DNA from: Arenibacter palladensis
GTDB lineage: Bacteria > Bacteroidota > Bacteroidia > Flavobacteriales > Flavobacteriaceae
Direction of reading: 5' to 3'
Assembly (NCBI RefSeq): GCF_900129275.1
Contig: NZ_FQUX01000007.1
Span: 1 to 64,000 of the forward strand
DNA: 64,000 bases
Under the pieces are notes generated by a model. It made no database searches, was not told where the DNA came from, and was given only the letters and a program-made list of their open reading frames with translations. This document shows positions 18,776 to 26,500 of the stretch, piece after piece (within the stretch, counting starts at the first letter, position 1; every line of letters begins with the position of its first letter). The position numbers and the translations under genes were made by a program.

Positions 18776-20476
18776 TTATAAATTCATTTTTTTCAGCTCT
18801 GTAACCGCATGATTTGCCGCTCTTGCCGTTAAGGCCATATAGGTCAAGGAAGGGTTTTGGCAGCCTGCAGAGGTCATACAAGCACCATCAGTTACATATA
18901 CATTGGGTACTTCATGAAGTTGATTATATTTATTTAAGACCGAAGTCTTAGGGTCTCTGCCCATCCTAGCAGTTCCCATCTCGTGTATTCCTCCGCCCAT
19001 ATAGGATTCCCTATGGTTGGCCCTTACCTCTTTAAAACCGGCATTTTCCAGCATTTCCTGCGCTTGTTCTATCCAGTCTTTTTTCATACGCTTCTCATTT
19101 TCCTTAAACTCTGCATCAAATACAATAGTGGGCAGGCCAAACTTATCCAGTTTGTCATAATCGAGATACATATGGTTCTCGTGGTACGGCAATACTTCTC
19201 CGAAGCCCCCTAGATTAATTCGCCATTCTCCTGGTTGAAACACGGCCTCCTTAAATTCCTTTCCATAGGCATACTCCGGGATGAACGTACTAAAATCACT
19301 ACGGCCGGCACTACCTTGATAGCCATATCCCCTTATGAAATCTAATTTTTTGGAAGAATTATTTACGTTTCTAAACCTAGGAATATAAAATCCGTTAGGT
19401 CTTCGTCCTTTGTAATACTTATCATCGTATCCGTCAATTTTTCCATTGGCGCCCCCACCCAGTTGATGGTCCATAATGTTGTGGCCCAATTCCCCACTTG
19501 CATTGCCCATTCCGTTCGGGAAAGCCTCTGATTTGGATTGCATCAATATGGCCGTAGAGGCCATGGATGAGGCACAGAGAAATACAATTTTAGATCTAAA
19601 TTCCATCACTTCCTTAGTGTTGGCATCGATTATTCTAACCCCAGTAGCTCTCTTTTTATCCTTGTCATACAGTACCTCGGATACAATGGAATCTGGCCTG
19701 ATGGTCATATTTCCAGTGGCTTCGGCCATGGGTATTGTTGAAGAATTTGAACTGAAGTAGGCACCATAAGGGCAGCCTCGTTTGCATCGGTTTCTGTACT
19801 GACAGCTAATCCTTCCTGCCCCGGGTTTTGTGCCTTCGGTAATATGTGCCACTCTCCCGATAGTTAAAACCCGATCATCATAATTTTCTGAAATACCTTT
19901 TTTCAAATGTTCTTCAACACAGTTCAACTCCATAGGCTTTAAGAATACACTATCGGGCAAATGAGGTAGCCCTAAAGCTTCACCACTAACACCAATATGT
20001 TTTTCCACATGGGCATACCAGGGCTCAATATCTTTGTAACGTATGGGCCAATCAACCCCAATGCCATCCTTAGCATTGGCTTCAAAATCCAAATCTGACC
20101 AACGATAGGTTTGTTTTCCCCATATCAGGGACCGGCCACCTACCTGTGTACCTCTAATCCAATCGAAACGTTTTGCTTCGGCATAATCATATTCCGAATC
20201 GTCATTAAAGAAATGCCGGGTAGTCTCATCAAAGCCCCAACGGGACTGTTTTGGGTATTTTGCCTTTATTTTTGCAGGGGTCTCCCCGGCATTGGGCAGA
20301 TCCCAAGGATCAAGGTTCATAGTGGGATAATCCTGCACGTGTTTTACCATTCTTCCACGTTCCAAAACCAAGGTTTTAAGACCGTTCTCGCATAGCTCCT
20401 TTGCAGCCCAGCCGCCACTTATTCCTGTTCCTACTACAATGGCGTCAAAAGTATTTGTGTTCGATTCTACTGACAT
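18776..20476 (-). CDS. GMC family FAD-dependent oxidoreductase
   Basis: This 566-residue protein has an N-terminal Rossmann dinucleotide motif (VVGTGISGGWAAKEL, about 14-28). The substrate-domain region includes a Cys-rich segment (CRNRCKRGCPYGA pattern, about 229-243). The C-terminal GMC motif (EMGTARMG and VYVTDGACMTSAGCQNPSLTYMALTARAA) holds the catalytic His/Asn region. Such enzymes oxidise sugar or alcohol hydroxyls, and relatives (LacA type) form 3-keto-glycosides with a cytochrome c acceptor. The small LacC-like (gluconate_2-dh3) subunit usually found beside it was not seen here. No signal peptide is evident, so location is uncertain. It forms a single-gene unit with its own regulon promoter. 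Link to DUF1080, ThuA and Gfo/Idh/MocA genes in the same regulon is inference. Confidence 0.9.
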   Translation of the reverse strand: MSVESNTNTFDAIVVGTGISGGWAAKELCENGLKTLVLERGRMVKHVQDYPTMNLDPWDLPNAGETPAKIKAKYPKQSRWGFDETTRHFFNDDSEYDYAEAKRFDWIRGTQVGGRSLIWGKQTYRWSDLDFEANAKDGIGVDWPIRYKDIEPWYAHVEKHIGVSGEALGLPHLPDSVFLKPMELNCVEEHLKKGISENYDDRVLTIGRVAHITEGTKPGAGRISCQYRNRCKRGCPYGAYFSSNSSTIPMAEATGNMTIRPDSIVSEVLYDKDKKRATGVRIIDANTKEVMEFRSKIVFLCASSMASTAILMQSKSEAFPNGMGNASGELGHNIMDHQLGGGANGKIDGYDDKYYKGRRPNGFYIPRFRNVNNSSKKLDFIRGYGYQGSAGRSDFSTFIPEYAYGKEFKEAVFQPGEWRINLGGFGEVLPYHENHMYLDYDKLDKFGLPTIVFDAEFKENEKRMKKDWIEQAQEMLENAGFKEVRANHRESYMGGGIHEMGTARMGRDPKTSVLNKYNQLHEVPNVYVTDGACMTSAGCQNPSLTYMALTARAANHAVTELKKMNL

Positions 20477-20598
20477 TCTCTTTAATTAAATGTTATATGT
20501 ATGGACCTGTTACAGGTTAAATTCACTAGTAAGAGGTAATTTAATCAATATTTTAATTGTTTATCATACCCACAAAGAAGTTTGGTATGAAAAGCGTT

Positions 20599-20644
20599 TC
20601 AATATAGCATACAAAATAAAAAAGCGCATCCTGCTCTGTACTGC
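20599..20644 (-). promoter_or_regulatory. Regulon promoter 4 (GMC oxidoreductase)
   Basis: On the minus strand GCAGT ACAGA GCAGG ATGCG (20644-20625) is followed after 18 bp by TATATTGA (20606-20599), the weakest -7 match of the eight (four of six). It is 122 bp upstream of the start codon, within a 308-bp gap. The leader also contains the palindrome ACCTGT-T-ACAGGT (20505-20517). Nothing coding is supported in this gap. Confidence 0.68.
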
Positions 20645-20680
20645 TATGACGGGTTATACTTTATTTGAAAGATGTGGGTT

Positions 20681-20703
20681 CCTAACTTAATTTCCAAGTT
20701 AGG
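20681..20703. other. Hairpin downstream of the sulfatase unit
   Basis: CCTAACTT (20681-20688) pairs with AAGTTAGG (20696-20703) with a 7-nt loop. It lies 82 bp beyond the stop of the minus-strand sulfatase at 20785, where that long unit must end. A T-run precedes rather than follows the stem on the minus strand, so its role as a terminator is doubtful. Confidence 0.4.
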
Positions 20704-20784
20704 GCCTAAAAAAATCACGCTGCTATTGAAATATGGTTTTACAGATGAACATAGAATTGCCTGAACTACATATGGTCCTATGTT

Positions 20785-22620
20785 TTACTCAATTTTTGTT
20801 TCCACTATTTCACTGGGCACAAATCCAATCCTATAAGCTTGAGCGATTAGCACACTTCCCGCAGGAACCTCAAATGGTTTTTGATAAACCGACCATACTT
20901 TTGGGGTAGTGCCATCCTTATCTATTATTTTATACCCTATAGAAGCTCCATCAGTAGCACATTCAAGTGTTGTTTTATTGTTGGATGAGGTTATGTTGGG
21001 TGCTGAAGTTATTGGTTGGGTTTTGGCACCATTCCAAAGATTGGCTATCAATTCTGCTTCAGGAAGGTTGGGCACATCCCCAATTTCATTTAGCCACCGA
21101 TCCATTTCGGCTCGTAATTCTTCGATTTTTTCACTGTAATCCGGGTTTTGGGCCAAATTATGTAATTCATGGGGATCGGTTAGACAATCATACAATTCTT
21201 CCGGATCCTTCTGTTCCCTAAACCAAAGTGCTTGTATGCTATCCAAATTCCCTTCATCGCGCAAACGCAACAATTCCTGCATGGTAGGAATCCTTTCCCT
21301 ATATTCCACTGGCAAATAATATCCTTGTTCCGGCCTATAATTTCTAATATACTTAAATTGGTCATCGCGAACGGCACGGATGGCATCGGTAAATCCGTCA
21401 AAACGATCTGCAGCGGCATGAATATATTTACGTTCGCTTTCAGCCTTATATTCCCCTAAAAACGCCTGTCCTTGCATATAGGAGGGAGGCTCAATTCCTA
21501 TAATGGATAAAAGGGTAGGGGCAAAATCTACAAAACTGAGCAGTTGGGTATCTTTGGTTCCTGCAAGTTGTTTTTTGGGAAACCTTAAAATCATTGGGGT
21601 GTTTAAACCGGAATCATAGATCAACCGCTTTTCCCTGGGCAGGGGTCCGCCATGGTCACCGTAGAAAAAGATGATGGTATTTTCCAATAGCCCATCCTCT
21701 TCCAACTGCTTTAATATGGCCCCGACCTGCTTGTCCATTTCAGCCACATTATTGTATAGCTTCCACATATCCCTGCGTACTTTGGGAGAATCCGGAAGGT
21801 ATGGAGGAATATCAAAATCTGTATCTTTTGGCAAATGTATTGTGGTTTCTTCTTCTGCCATACGGTCTCCACCCCATTTATAAGATCTATCCCCCTCATG
21901 ATAATGCCTTGTTTCTATATTTCTAAAACCATAAGGCTCAAACAGTCCCGACTCATGGGTTTCCGTAAAATTGAACACTGAAAAGAAAGGTTGATTTTCA
22001 TCACGATTGCGCCAATGCGCATAGGGACTACTTTCGTCCCAGGCCGTTTTTGGGGCTTCAAATTGATAATCTTCCTTATAGTTATTGGAGCAGTAATAAC
22101 CGTTAATACGAAGTAGTTCACTAACCATACGGGCCTGGGTTGGTGGCACTGCGCCGTAGGAGGGCAACCCCGTAACTTCTGTATAGGACGTGGTACGCAT
22201 ATGGTTGGCTCCAATACTGGAAGGATACATCCCCATTATAATGGCAGCCCTACTGGGAGCGCAAACTCCTGAAGTAGAATACAAATTAGGATATACCACG
22301 CCTTCTGCGGCCAAGCGACTTAAATTAGGTGTCACAATAGTGGAATCACCAAAGGACGGAATGTAGGGTCCCATGTCTTCGGTTACCAACCACAAAATAT
22401 TGGGTCGCTCGCCCAATTGCAACGAGCTTGCTATTGCATTTTCCTTTTCTTTATTCTTGGGCCCTGTTTGGCAACCCACTATTAGGTTTCCGGCTAAAAA
22501 TAGGGAAAGTAGAAAAGGTTTTATATTCACTTCACGTAAATACATTTTTACTTCTTCTTTGCAACTTGATAGGGTTGAATAAATCAGGGTTAGAATAATT
22601 GTTCGAATTTCTTTTTTCAT
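20785..22620 (-). CDS. S1-family sulfatase with C-terminal CHB_HEX_C-like domain
   Basis: Starting at the ATG at 22620 (four bases after the stop of the upstream gene, suggesting coupled translation) the protein has about 611 residues. An in-frame ATG 18 bp upstream overlaps that gene; a third, at 22545, gives MYLREVNIKPFLLSLF..VGC, a complete second lipoprotein signal. The sulfatase core starts at PNILWLVTEDMG and carries C-A-P-S-R followed by AAIIMG. It continues with FFSVFNFTETHES and IFFYGDHGGPLPREKR. The last ~70 residues (YKIIDKDGTTPKVWSVYQKPFEVPAGS) resemble the chitobiase/hexosaminidase C-terminal domain often appended to S1 sulfatases. It is the last gene of the long minus-strand unit. 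Confidence 0.9.
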   Translation of the reverse strand: MKKEIRTIILTLIYSTLSSCKEEVKMYLREVNIKPFLLSLFLAGNLIVGCQTGPKNKEKENAIASSLQLGERPNILWLVTEDMGPYIPSFGDSTIVTPNLSRLAAEGVVYPNLYSTSGVCAPSRAAIIMGMYPSSIGANHMRTTSYTEVTGLPSYGAVPPTQARMVSELLRINGYYCSNNYKEDYQFEAPKTAWDESSPYAHWRNRDENQPFFSVFNFTETHESGLFEPYGFRNIETRHYHEGDRSYKWGGDRMAEEETTIHLPKDTDFDIPPYLPDSPKVRRDMWKLYNNVAEMDKQVGAILKQLEEDGLLENTIIFFYGDHGGPLPREKRLIYDSGLNTPMILRFPKKQLAGTKDTQLLSFVDFAPTLLSIIGIEPPSYMQGQAFLGEYKAESERKYIHAAADRFDGFTDAIRAVRDDQFKYIRNYRPEQGYYLPVEYRERIPTMQELLRLRDEGNLDSIQALWFREQKDPEELYDCLTDPHELHNLAQNPDYSEKIEELRAEMDRWLNEIGDVPNLPEAELIANLWNGAKTQPITSAPNITSSNNKTTLECATDGASIGYKIIDKDGTTPKVWSVYQKPFEVPAGSVLIAQAYRIGFVPSEIVETKIE

Positions 22621-22621
22621 T

Positions 22622-24913
22622 TTAATATTGATTGGCAATCCAAAATATGGAACTTACAGGCTTAAGGATTAATTTGCATTTAGTATATTCTTGATTGTTG
22701 ATCTTAAGGTATGAAATATTTTCAATGCGCTGTATATTTCCGTTATGCGGGTTGGCTTGGTGTAAATCTAACTTACCTTTTAAGGTAACTTCAGTTTCAA
22801 TAATGTCATCACTAGAATTAGAAAAAAAATAAATATCCTTGCTATCCTTAATTTTATGAATATAGTTAAACTTACCCATATTTGTTGCTAATATTGGGTT
22901 TGGTGAAAATTCAACATCGGAATCCACATGCCTTTTTATGGTTTTGGATAAATTATCTCCGTTAGGATTGGGAATATGAATTGCCTCCCCCTTAACATTA
23001 TTGCTATTGAATTTTATTTTTGAAAGTAAGGGGGCTTCTGGATTCACATTGAATATTTCAAATATTAATTCCTTAACTTTTTCATCTTGTCCCATTTCGG
23101 AAGATTTAAAAGGTAACTGCCCCGTTGAAATTACCACCCCGCCTTGATCGTAATATTTCTTTATTTTTTGTAACGTTTTTAATGAGATGACTTTACAACC
23201 GGTAATTATTATTGCATCGTACTTTTGATTATTTTCACGATTGTTCAAGAGTATGGAACCTTGCTTTATTTCATATTTATTATCCAAAAAATACTCGGGA
23301 TGGATAAATGTAAAATCGTGCCTAATATCGTTGGTCAAAAAACCACCGATTTCCTGATAGTTGGTTTCTGGGGAAACAAAAAAACCTTGTCTTGGATTTT
23401 TTGGGTCCTCAAAACGGTACCAACCTGACAGTTCTTCAAAGGGATATAACACACCTATATTGGCAACACGTTTCCCCCCTTGCAATAACATGCAGGATCT
23501 ACCTATGTAATTGGAATATGCGGGTAGTGCAGGAGCTAATTTTTTACTGTATGGGGAAACCAAGGGTGGAATATATACCTCATTGGGGTTATACCACATC
23601 CCGTGTGGAACTACAAAATTTACACCTCTGGAGAAAAGATCCATTGCAGACCGATATAACATTAACGAGTCAAATGACTGTTCTTTGTAGGCCCCGTAGA
23701 TTTCTGTAGAAACAACGGGCTTGTCATAATAATCCGCAGCCGAACTTATAAGCTTATGACCGTTTTGACCAAATTGATATTCAATAATGGCGTCTGTTAA
23801 AGGTATGGCGGTATGACGGAAGAATTTAAAGATGTCACCGTTCATATCTATCGGGGTTGGATCATAATTACCTGGGGGGTGTCCCGTATCCTTGAGTCCG
23901 TTTGTCCGAGTCCATTCCCCAACCAATTTAGGAAACCCTTCTGCCAATAATTCCGCACGGGTATTGAAGAAGGCATGGCGTACGGCTTCAGTATCGGATC
24001 CAATATCGTACCAAAGTGCGGGGTACCAAGGTTTAGGGTCGAAACCGTTTAGTTCCTTAAATTTTTTATTGAAAAGACCAGTCCAGGTTCTTGGGTGTTT
24101 CCAAAAACCTACATCATCAAAAAAGGTCATTTTAATGGTATTTCCAAAATAGGATTCAAAATTTTCTTTGTATACATCATAAGTAATACGTATCATTTCC
24201 CTGACCGCTGTGGTATCCATATAATCAACTACTGGAAATGCTTTATGATAACTGTCCTTGACCATGACGAAGAACATGATTCTCCATGTTCCTTTGGGTA
24301 CTTGCCATTTAAGAGTTCCATTTTCTACATAATCACTTAGTTCCAAGCGTTGTAATGTTTCTTGGTTCATTGCTACTGCAGAAAGTAATTTGCCCTCTGG
24401 TATGTTATCCTTGAAACTAGAAGGTCCTTTTACAATCTTTTCTACCTTATCCAAACGTTTCATGGTATGTTGAGGAAAAAGCTCGCCTATTTTTCCTCCA
24501 GCCATTCCACTAGGGAAATCATTGTCGTCGTACAATACTACCTTCATATCCAATTCTTCGGCAGTATCCAAAACATCCTGAAAACGGTCTAGATATTGTG
24601 GAGAAAGAAACTTGGGAGTTGTACCTGGCTTTCCATTATTTTTTGGTGCTAGGGGTAAAACACTAATACCACTAAAACCAGCCAGTTCTTTGGCATCTTT
24701 CATTTGCTTTCGAATGCCTTGGGTAGTGAGTTCACCATTGATGTGCCAAAAGGGCATGGGTTTGTATGCTTCCGGTGGATTTTTAAAATCCTCGATTAAA
24801 TTTTTTGAAAATTCTTTCTTTTCAGATACACATGAATTATGTAATATTATTATAATTATGCTTAGGATTGTTAGGTTGATATGTCTTGCTTTGTTGTAGT
24901 ACATTTTAATCAT
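22622..24913 (-). CDS. GH106-like glycoside hydrolase (possible alpha-L-rhamnosidase)
   Basis: This 763-residue lipoprotein has the signal NLTILSIIIIILHNSC (Cys28). The opening FKNPPEAYKPMPFWHINGELTTQGIRKQM, the VVLYDDNDFPSGMAGG stretch and FFDDVGFW resemble the TIM barrel of GH106 rhamnosidases and related Bacteroidota hydrolases. Around 560-625 (YDAIIITGCKVISLKTLQKIKKY) a flavodoxin-like or amidotransferase-like domain follows, also seen in GH106. It is shorter than typical GH106 (about 1000 residues), ending without the usual C-terminal beta-sandwiches, so activity and linkage are open. It is separated from the next gene upstream by a DUF1080 relic and is coupled to the following sulfatase. 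Confidence 0.55.
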   Translation of the reverse strand: MIKMYYNKARHINLTILSIIIIILHNSCVSEKKEFSKNLIEDFKNPPEAYKPMPFWHINGELTTQGIRKQMKDAKELAGFSGISVLPLAPKNNGKPGTTPKFLSPQYLDRFQDVLDTAEELDMKVVLYDDNDFPSGMAGGKIGELFPQHTMKRLDKVEKIVKGPSSFKDNIPEGKLLSAVAMNQETLQRLELSDYVENGTLKWQVPKGTWRIMFFVMVKDSYHKAFPVVDYMDTTAVREMIRITYDVYKENFESYFGNTIKMTFFDDVGFWKHPRTWTGLFNKKFKELNGFDPKPWYPALWYDIGSDTEAVRHAFFNTRAELLAEGFPKLVGEWTRTNGLKDTGHPPGNYDPTPIDMNGDIFKFFRHTAIPLTDAIIEYQFGQNGHKLISSAADYYDKPVVSTEIYGAYKEQSFDSLMLYRSAMDLFSRGVNFVVPHGMWYNPNEVYIPPLVSPYSKKLAPALPAYSNYIGRSCMLLQGGKRVANIGVLYPFEELSGWYRFEDPKNPRQGFFVSPETNYQEIGGFLTNDIRHDFTFIHPEYFLDNKYEIKQGSILLNNRENNQKYDAIIITGCKVISLKTLQKIKKYYDQGGVVISTGQLPFKSSEMGQDEKVKELIFEIFNVNPEAPLLSKIKFNSNNVKGEAIHIPNPNGDNLSKTIKRHVDSDVEFSPNPILATNMGKFNYIHKIKDSKDIYFFSNSSDDIIETEVTLKGKLDLHQANPHNGNIQRIENISYLKINNQEYTKCKLILKPVSSIFWIANQY

Positions 24914-25101
24914 ATTAATGGCTATATAGGCTTTCGTTGGGGTTTACTCTGTTTCTGATATATATATAAACTATATGTTTCCATACCTGATAGTTTTTCT
25001 ACGACCATTTTCTTATCAAATTCTTTTTACAATTGTGAATCATAAAGTTTATAATAGTTGGGGTATTCGGCTCCTATACTTTCTAAATAATCAAATAGTC
25101 T

Positions 25102-25490
25102 TCATTTAGGTACGTTAGCCCCTTCGATATAATAATATATTTTGATTTGTTCTGGGAATTCCAAAATGGGATGAATATTAATGTCCTGCTTAAAGCAATT
25201 CCCATCAGCTATGGCCACTTTAAATATACCCATTGAATCTCTAAGTCCTATGGAGCTTTGTTTTTACCAAGTTTATCTTGTTTATAGTTCTGCGGAAGGT
25301 TTTTTACCGAAAATTAAGGTACGCCGGTCCACACTTCCCATTGCGATAGGGTTCGGCCCAAAAAGGGTATCCATTCATTATAGTTCAATTTTTTTATGGG
25401 GAGTTCGATATCATTTTGTCCAAAAGGATTAGGACTGGTATTGGAGATTAAAAAAGCTATATTTTTAGTTGTTGTTAAATTCTGCACAGC
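25102..25490 (-). pseudogene. Decayed DUF1080 (3-keto-disaccharide hydrolase) gene
   Basis: Reading the minus strand from about 25490, one frame gives NEWIPFLGRTLSQWEVWTGVP and then a TAA near 25320. This resembles the LFNGKDLSxWExWxGVPH start of DUF1080 domains. A second frame continues LPQNYKQDKLGKNKAP and stops. A third gives IGLRDSMGIFKVAIADG and runs to a TGA at 25102, matching the usual TPLGLNxDPxxVFxV part of the same family. The remaining two thirds of the domain are absent. No intact gene is found in the 585-bp gap, so this looks like a relic broken by frameshifts and a deletion, between thuA-like and GH106-like genes. An intact relative is at 34181-34984. Confidence 0.6.
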
Positions 25491-25498
25491 ATACTCGT

Positions 25499-26461
25499 TT
25501 AATGGTTGGCAAGCTTAAATGTTCGTTGCCTAGGTTCTTGTGCTGTTGGAAAATCGATTGGGATGACTTGCGTTACCTTACCCGATGCTGCCCATTCCGT
25601 TCCCCTCAAAAAGGAAACGATAAACCCAACATTTTCAAAAGAATCGGTATCGTGGCCCAAAGCGTTGTGAAATATACGTCCCTTGCCATATTCTATGGTC
25701 ATAAGCACAGGTTCTTGACGGTCCGTAGGGGCATTTTCACTTAAATCCTTACCCGTGGCCAATACGGTCATATTTTCGGCCGGACCGCGTAATTTGGCAT
25801 AACATTCATCAATGCCTGTCATCCACACCTTGGGCATACCCTTGGTTATTGGGTGATCTATGTGTTGAACGGTAACTGGAAAATGGTGTCTGTCCCCATG
25901 GGCACCGGCCGCTCCCTCGCTTGTGTCGATCACCTTATTGCCCAAGTTGTCAAAATAAACATAAGGACCGTCTTTTTCGGTCCTATCTCCCCAACCTCCT
26001 AAGCCAATCATCTTATTATAGGCTTCCCATTCTGGAAAGGAGTTGTTGGCGGCATGGATACTTACAAATCCGCCTCCATTTTGTATAAAGGCTTCGAACG
26101 ATTTTTGGGTTTCTATGGGCCATGGAGCTGCCTTCCATCCGAAGTTGGATATAACCACATCATACTTTTCAAAATCAGGATTAAATTCCGGGTCTGTTTT
26201 GGGTTGTTCCAATAGTTCATTTTTTCCAGTTTTTGAAAGGGGTAAATAATCCATTTCCCGTTCAGCCTTCCACAGGTATTGGGTACGTTGGATATCAACC
26301 TCAAAAAGACCTGTTTCTTCTAGATATTGCTTCATCATAATGGTAGATCTGGGCCAAACAAGATGATTGTTTTGCCCGTCAACGATAAGCACTTTCATTT
26401 TACTTTGTGCGGTAATCGATAGAGATAATATCAGTAGGAGGTAAGTGAGGTATAATTTCAT
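25499..26461 (-). CDS. ThuA-like domain protein (exported)
   Basis: This 320-residue protein has a signal peptide (LLILSLSITAQ, about 7-19). It then shows the ThuA/class-I glutamine-amidotransferase-like fold: KVLIVDGQNNH, YDVVISNFGWKAAPWP, FIQNGGGFVSIHAANNSFPEWEAYNKMIG, and the C-terminal VLMTIEYGKGRIFHNALGHDTDSFENVGF. ThuA acts with the Gfo/Idh/MocA dehydrogenase ThuB in rhizobial metabolism of 3-keto-disaccharides; its precise reaction is not settled. A Gfo/Idh/MocA gene lies two genes upstream in the same unit, and a second ThuA is cut by the right edge of the window. The family is secure; the role is inferred. Confidence 0.88.
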   Translation of the reverse strand: MKLYLTYLLLILSLSITAQSKMKVLIVDGQNNHLVWPRSTIMMKQYLEETGLFEVDIQRTQYLWKAEREMDYLPLSKTGKNELLEQPKTDPEFNPDFEKYDVVISNFGWKAAPWPIETQKSFEAFIQNGGGFVSIHAANNSFPEWEAYNKMIGLGGWGDRTEKDGPYVYFDNLGNKVIDTSEGAAGAHGDRHHFPVTVQHIDHPITKGMPKVWMTGIDECYAKLRGPAENMTVLATGKDLSENAPTDRQEPVLMTIEYGKGRIFHNALGHDTDSFENVGFIVSFLRGTEWAASGKVTQVIPIDFPTAQEPRQRTFKLANH

Positions 26462-26500
26462 GGTCTTGCTAGTATGTTAAGGTTATGAGGTAATGTTTGT

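Noticed and set aside
20490-20690. Plus-strand ORF of 66 codons covering the GMC promoter
   Set aside because: It overlaps the regulon element and leader of the minus-strand gene and shows no protein features.
22622-24913. Calling this 763-residue protein a polysaccharide lyase
   Set aside because: Its motifs fit a TIM-barrel GH106-like protein with an amidotransferase-like domain; no lyase fold signature is visible.
25181-25432. Plus-strand ORF of 83 codons in the 24914-25498 gap
   Set aside because: It is antisense to the DUF1080 relic and has no family features, signal or promoter; the minus-strand reading explains the sequence better.
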